DNA of 60,806 bases, taken from Deltaproteobacteria bacterium. GTDB lineage: Bacteria; Desulfobacterota; Desulfarculia; Adiutricales; Adiutricaceae. A program made the position numbers and the translations under genes. Location of the stretch: contig JAITKA010000174.1 of NCBI GenBank assembly GCA_031278635.1, positions 1 to 60,806 of the forward strand. Direction: 5' to 3'. The notes below the pieces were generated by a model that saw nothing but the letters and a program-made list of their open reading frames with translations, was not told the DNA's origin and searched no databases. Positions 57,036-60,806 of this stretch are shown here, piece by piece; the stretch's first letter is position 1; each line of letters starts with the position of its first letter.

Positions 57036-58060
57036 AAGGCCCCGCCCCCATGCCCGCTTTCGCCAAACCCGGCCAAGACATCCTGTGGAAGGCCGGGATC
57101 CGCCTGATGATCGGCTGGGAGGGAACGGGGGCCCGTGAGCCCCTGGCCCTGATCGAGGAGCTGGCCCCGGCCGGGCTGGTATTTTTCCGGCGCAATTACC
57201 CCCCAGGCGGCGGCCCCGAGCTCGCCGACCAAATGGGGGAGCTCCAGAGGCGCTCCATAAGCCTATGGGGGAGGCCGCTGCTCCTGGCCATGGACGACGA
57301 GGGCGGCACGGTCAAAAGGCTCCCGCCCCCCCACGCCCAGCTGCCCGGGGCCCCGGAGCAGGCCGGCCTCGGCCCGGGGCCCATCCGGGCCATGGCCCGC
57401 TCGGCCGGCGCCGAGCTAAGGTCCCTGGGCTTTAACCTGAACCTCGCCCCGGTCCTGGACCTCTCCGTCCCCGGGGGCATAATGTCCAAGCGCTCCTACG
57501 GGGAGGACCCCCAAACGGTCATCGCCATGGCCAGGGCCTTCATCGGGGGCTTCGGGGAGGCGGGCCTTTTCACCTGCGCCAAACACTTTCCCGGCCTGGG
57601 GGCGGCCAGGGTCGATCCCCACGACACCCTCCCGACCGTCCCCCTGAACGCGAGCGCCCTCGCCCCGCACCTCTCGCCCTTCCGGGCCCTGATAGGCGAG
57701 GGGCTCCCGATGGTCATGACCAGCCACTGCTCCTACCCGGGCCTTGGCCTTGCGACCATCTCGACCTTTTCCGCGGCCCTAATCGATATCCTGCGGGACG
57801 ACTTAGGCTTCGGGGGCCTGGCCCTCTCGGACGACCTTGAGATGGGGGCCGTGGCCAAAAACGTGAGCCTGGGCGAGGCGGCCAGCTCCGCCATCCTGGC
57901 CGGGCACGACCTGGCCCTCGTTTGCCGCGAGCGGGCCCTCATCGACGAGGCCCACCGCGCCCTCTCGGCGGACGCCATCGACGGCCACCTAAAATCGCCC
58001 CGCTACGCGGCCGGCCTGGCCCGCCTCGAGGCCTTCCTCGGCGGCCTCCCCGCGCCCTGA
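57032..58060 (+). CDS. nagZ: GH3 beta-N-acetylhexosaminidase (NagZ-like)
   Basis: 'AGLVFFRRNY', 'AMDDEGGTVKRLPPP', 'SKRSYGEDPQTV', 'KHFPGLGAARVDPHDTLPTV', 'LSDDLEMGAVAKN'. Confidence 0.85.
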   Translation: MKGPAPMPAFAKPGQDILWKAGIRLMIGWEGTGAREPLALIEELAPAGLVFFRRNYPPGGGPELADQMGELQRRSISLWGRPLLLAMDDEGGTVKRLPPPHAQLPGAPEQAGLGPGPIRAMARSAGAELRSLGFNLNLAPVLDLSVPGGIMSKRSYGEDPQTVIAMARAFIGGFGEAGLFTCAKHFPGLGAARVDPHDTLPTVPLNASALAPHLSPFRALIGEGLPMVMTSHCSYPGLGLATISTFSAALIDILRDDLGFGGLALSDDLEMGAVAKNVSLGEAASSAILAGHDLALVCRERALIDEAHRALSADAIDGHLKSPRYAAGLARLEAFLGGLPAP

Positions 58061-58091
58061 CCGGGCCCCCCGCTAACAACATTGGATCGCC

Positions 58092-58568
58092 TTGGGTAAA
58101 CGCATAACGGACAAGGAGCCTAACGTGAGCGTCAAACACACATACCTGGTCGAGCCGGGCCTCTGGACCGTCGAGGGCATCTACCTGGACAAGGAGGACC
58201 GGCCCCACCGCCAGACCGGGGAGCAGGCCATAGTCCACGGCCCCTCCCTCTGGACCATCGACAGCCGCGTCAACATCACCGGCGAGGACACCCGCGACTT
58301 CGATTCCCGTTACGACATCAGCCCCCTCGAGGAAGGCAAAAGCTACACCGAGTGGAAATCCATAACCGGCGGGCCCGAGGCCATCTTCGGCCTCTTCGTC
58401 CTGGTCGAGGATACCGTGATGATGCCCTGGGAGTCCGAGTCCGGGGTCTACTGGGGCCAGGAGGTCCTGGCCCGCGTCTCCCCGGACGAGTACCTAAGCC
58501 GCGGCTACGCCTTCATAAAACGGGAAAAGGTCTCCGCCTGGGCCGTCAAGCTCACCCGCGCGGGCTGA
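58092..58568 (+). CDS. Conserved hypothetical protein
   Basis: 158 aa 'YLVEPGLWTVEGIYLDKEDRPHRQTGEQAIVHGPSLWTIDSRVNI...EWKSITGGPEAIFGLFVLVEDTVMM'; true start may be the GTG before SVKHTYL. Confidence 0.7.
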   Translation: MGKRITDKEPNVSVKHTYLVEPGLWTVEGIYLDKEDRPHRQTGEQAIVHGPSLWTIDSRVNITGEDTRDFDSRYDISPLEEGKSYTEWKSITGGPEAIFGLFVLVEDTVMMPWESESGVYWGQEVLARVSPDEYLSRGYAFIKREKVSAWAVKLTRAG

Positions 58569-58672
58569 CCCCCGCCCGCCCGGGCCCGGCCACGCGTTTT
58601 CCGCGCCATGGGTTTTTTTTGCTATAATGGGGCCACGATTTCGCCCAAGCGGGGATTTATGGGAGGACCACG

Positions 58673-59509
58673 GTGAGTTTAGCCGAACGACTTAAGTCAG
58701 GGCACCTTAGCCGTTGGCTGGTGGCCCTTTTGCTGGTCGCGCCGACGCTGTTTTGCGCCTTTTACCCCAACAAAACCTATCTCCTGGTTTTGGTCGCCAT
58801 CGTGGGCTCCCTCACCTGGTACGAGTACTGCTCGAACCTCCTGGGCCGGGAGAGGCTCGGCCTCTCCCTGGTCTCGATCCTCGGTTTTTGCTCGACCATG
58901 GCCGGGGCCACATTTTTCGGCACCGATGGCCAAACCCTGGGCCTTTTCGTCTGCCTGGTCCTGGGGGCCGCCTATTTCCTCCGCTCCCTCAACGCCCAGC
59001 AGGACCGGGTCTCGGTAAACGTCATAAGCCGCTACGCCCTGGGCCACCTCTACCTGACCTTCTGCCTCTCCTTCGTCATGCTCATCAAACAGTTCGCGAA
59101 CGGGGCCCAATGGCTCCTCTTCGTCATCCTCATCACGGCCGCGAACGACACGGGCGCCTACTACGCGGGCACGAAACTGAAAGGCCCGAAACTGGCCCCC
59201 TCGGTCAGCCCCAACAAAACCATCTCCGGCCTCCTGGGCGGCTGCCTCCTCTCCACCGTCATCGGGGGCCTCTCGAAATACTACATCCCGGCCAGCCACG
59301 GCTGGCGGGAACTGGCCGCCCTCGGCCTTTTCCTCGGCCTGTGGGGGACCTTCGGCGATCTCTTCGAGTCGGGCTTCAAGCGGGCCATGGGCATCAAGGA
59401 CACCTCGTCCATCCTGGCCGGCCACGGCGGCTTCTGGGATCGCCTCGACTCGCTCCTCTTTAACCTCCCCCCGGTCTATTTCTACGTCTACTGGCAGTCC
59501 CTGCCCTGA
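58673..59509 (+). CDS. cdsA: Phosphatidate cytidylyltransferase
   Basis: Multi-TM; 'AANDTGAYYAGTKLKGPKLAPSVSPNKTISGLLGG...GDLFESGFKRAMGIKDTSSILAGHGGFWDRLDSLLFNLPPVYFYV'. Confidence 0.93.
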   Translation: MSLAERLKSGHLSRWLVALLLVAPTLFCAFYPNKTYLLVLVAIVGSLTWYEYCSNLLGRERLGLSLVSILGFCSTMAGATFFGTDGQTLGLFVCLVLGAAYFLRSLNAQQDRVSVNVISRYALGHLYLTFCLSFVMLIKQFANGAQWLLFVILITAANDTGAYYAGTKLKGPKLAPSVSPNKTISGLLGGCLLSTVIGGLSKYYIPASHGWRELAALGLFLGLWGTFGDLFESGFKRAMGIKDTSSILAGHGGFWDRLDSLLFNLPPVYFYVYWQSLP

Positions 59510-59581
59510 CGGCCCACCGCCAGGGCACCGATTCCCGGCTTTCGCAACCACATACCGTTCACGGGTGATCAAAAAGCCTCC

Positions 59582-60625
59582 ATGATAAAGCTGATGGATC
59601 TATTTTGCGGTTGCGGCGGCATGACCCTCGGGTTTTTGGACCAAAGCCATGCCGTCAAGGTCACGCCCATCCTGGCCATAGACATCGACAAGGATTCCGT
59701 GGCTACGTACAATGCTAACTTCGGGGCCCACGCCCTTTGCCAGGACATCGAAACCTTCGCCCAAAACGCCCCCATCCCCCAAGCCGACGTGGTCATCGGC
59801 GGCCCGCCCTGCCAGGGCTTCAGCCTCCTCAACAAAAAACGCGGCGGCGACGCCCGCCGCTCCCTGTGGAAGCCTTTCCTGGACATGGTCGAAAAATCCG
59901 CCGCCTCGATTTTCGTCATCGAGAACGTGAAGGAACTCCATGGCGCCCTTGAGTCCAGGGACATCTCCGACCACGCCAACCGCCTCGGTTTTACCGTCTT
60001 CTCGAGAATCCTCAACGCGGCCGATTACGGCGTGCCGCAAATCAGGAACAGGACCATCATAATCGGCCTCAAAAACCACCTGGGCCCGTCCCGGTTTCTC
60101 CCACCAATCCCTACCAATTCAACTGACGGGCTCGAAAAACCCAAGTGGCGGACCGTCCGCGAGGCCATTTCCGATCTCCCTGAGCCAACGGGCACCGAGA
60201 TAAATTCCTCGGGCCCACCCCTTGACCTCCACTTCGGGCGCAACCCCACCCAAATCAGCCTCTCGCGATACAAACTAATCCCCTCCGGCGGGAACCGCTT
60301 CGATTTGGCCAAAAACGCCCCCGAGCTAACCCCACGCTGCTGGCTGAACAAAAAATCCGGCAGCACCGACCTATTCGGCCGCCTGCGCTGGGACCGACCC
60401 TCCGTGACCATACGGACGGAATTCTTCAAGCCCGAGAAGGGCCGCTACCTCCACCCCGATCAAGATAGGCCCATAACCCACCGCGAAGCCGCCAGACTCA
60501 TGGGCTTCCCGGACTCCTTCCTCTTTTCCGGCAACAAAACCAGCATCGCCAAACAAATCGGCAACGCCGTGCCGCCCCTATTGGCCAAATCAATCGCCTC
60601 CTCGCTCTACCCGCTCTTTAAATAA
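59582..60625 (+). CDS. DNA (cytosine-5-)-methyltransferase
   Basis: Motif I 'LMDLFCGCGGMTLGF', motif IV 'VVIGGPPCQGFSLLNKKRGGDAR', motif VI 'FVIENV', C-terminal 'ITHREAARLMGFPDSFLF...IAKQIGNAVPP'. Confidence 0.96.
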   Translation: MIKLMDLFCGCGGMTLGFLDQSHAVKVTPILAIDIDKDSVATYNANFGAHALCQDIETFAQNAPIPQADVVIGGPPCQGFSLLNKKRGGDARRSLWKPFLDMVEKSAASIFVIENVKELHGALESRDISDHANRLGFTVFSRILNAADYGVPQIRNRTIIIGLKNHLGPSRFLPPIPTNSTDGLEKPKWRTVREAISDLPEPTGTEINSSGPPLDLHFGRNPTQISLSRYKLIPSGGNRFDLAKNAPELTPRCWLNKKSGSTDLFGRLRWDRPSVTIRTEFFKPEKGRYLHPDQDRPITHREAARLMGFPDSFLFSGNKTSIAKQIGNAVPPLLAKSIASSLYPLFK

Positions 60626-60742
60626 CCCTCTTTCCCCACCCCGGATCCGACATACGGCCCATCGCGCTAACACTCCCGCTAACGGACCCCTCCGTGTCCC
60701 TTAAATGATGTAACCCTCGCAACCTCGCCTGGCCGCCTCCGA

Positions 60743-60806
60743 TCCCGCAATCAAGTAAAGGTAATCACCGTTCCCAAAAAAAACAACCCCCAGGCGAAGA
60801 TTTTTC
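60743..60806 (+). repeat. Dispersed repeat element, copy B (runs off the window)
   Basis: tcccgcaatcaagtaaaggtaatcaccgttcccaaaaaaaacaacccccaggcgaagatttttc; inverted relative to 28102-28168. Confidence 0.8.

Overview
GC-rich bacterial chromosomal segment. Gene content suggests a Desulfobacterota/deltaproteobacterial-type genome (inference, not tested). GC-rich genes are separated by long AT-rich gaps. The right half holds a complete dcw cell-division/peptidoglycan cluster: mraZ-rsmH-ftsL-ftsI-murE-murF-mraY-murD-ftsW-murG-murC-murB-ftsQ-ftsA, then a 1.1 kb gap, then ftsZ. It is followed by a radical SAM gene, nagZ, cdsA and a cytosine-5 DNA methyltransferase. The left half carries rho, an HDOD gene, RNase P RNA (rnpB), ispDF, a MerR regulator, rsmB, rplM-rpsI-argC, bioY plus an ECF ATPase, a cpoB/ybgF-like lipoprotein gene, a signalling operon with an unusual CheA-like kinase, and a giant 2-hydroxyacyl-CoA dehydratase activase-type fusion. 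The most interesting points are: (1) a CheA-like kinase with permuted domain order (P3-P4-P5-HPt-P2-like); (2) a tandem ~0.85 kb array of Rpn-tail-only small ORFs (RpnS-like) with conserved non-coding DNA and a decayed third copy; (3) an M48-like membrane protein that appears to have lost every zinc ligand; (4) a 10-bp-periodic TGGGG-type repeat upstream of mraZ matching a MraZ operator; (5) a dispersed ~65-bp repeat at 28.1 kb and at the window end; (6) an unannotated 33-aa ORF with its own ribosome-binding site and terminator; (7) a sharply AT-rich patch inside ftsQ; (8) structured DNA and repeats in the ftsA-ftsZ gap. All calls are by eye from sequence; no database search was run.
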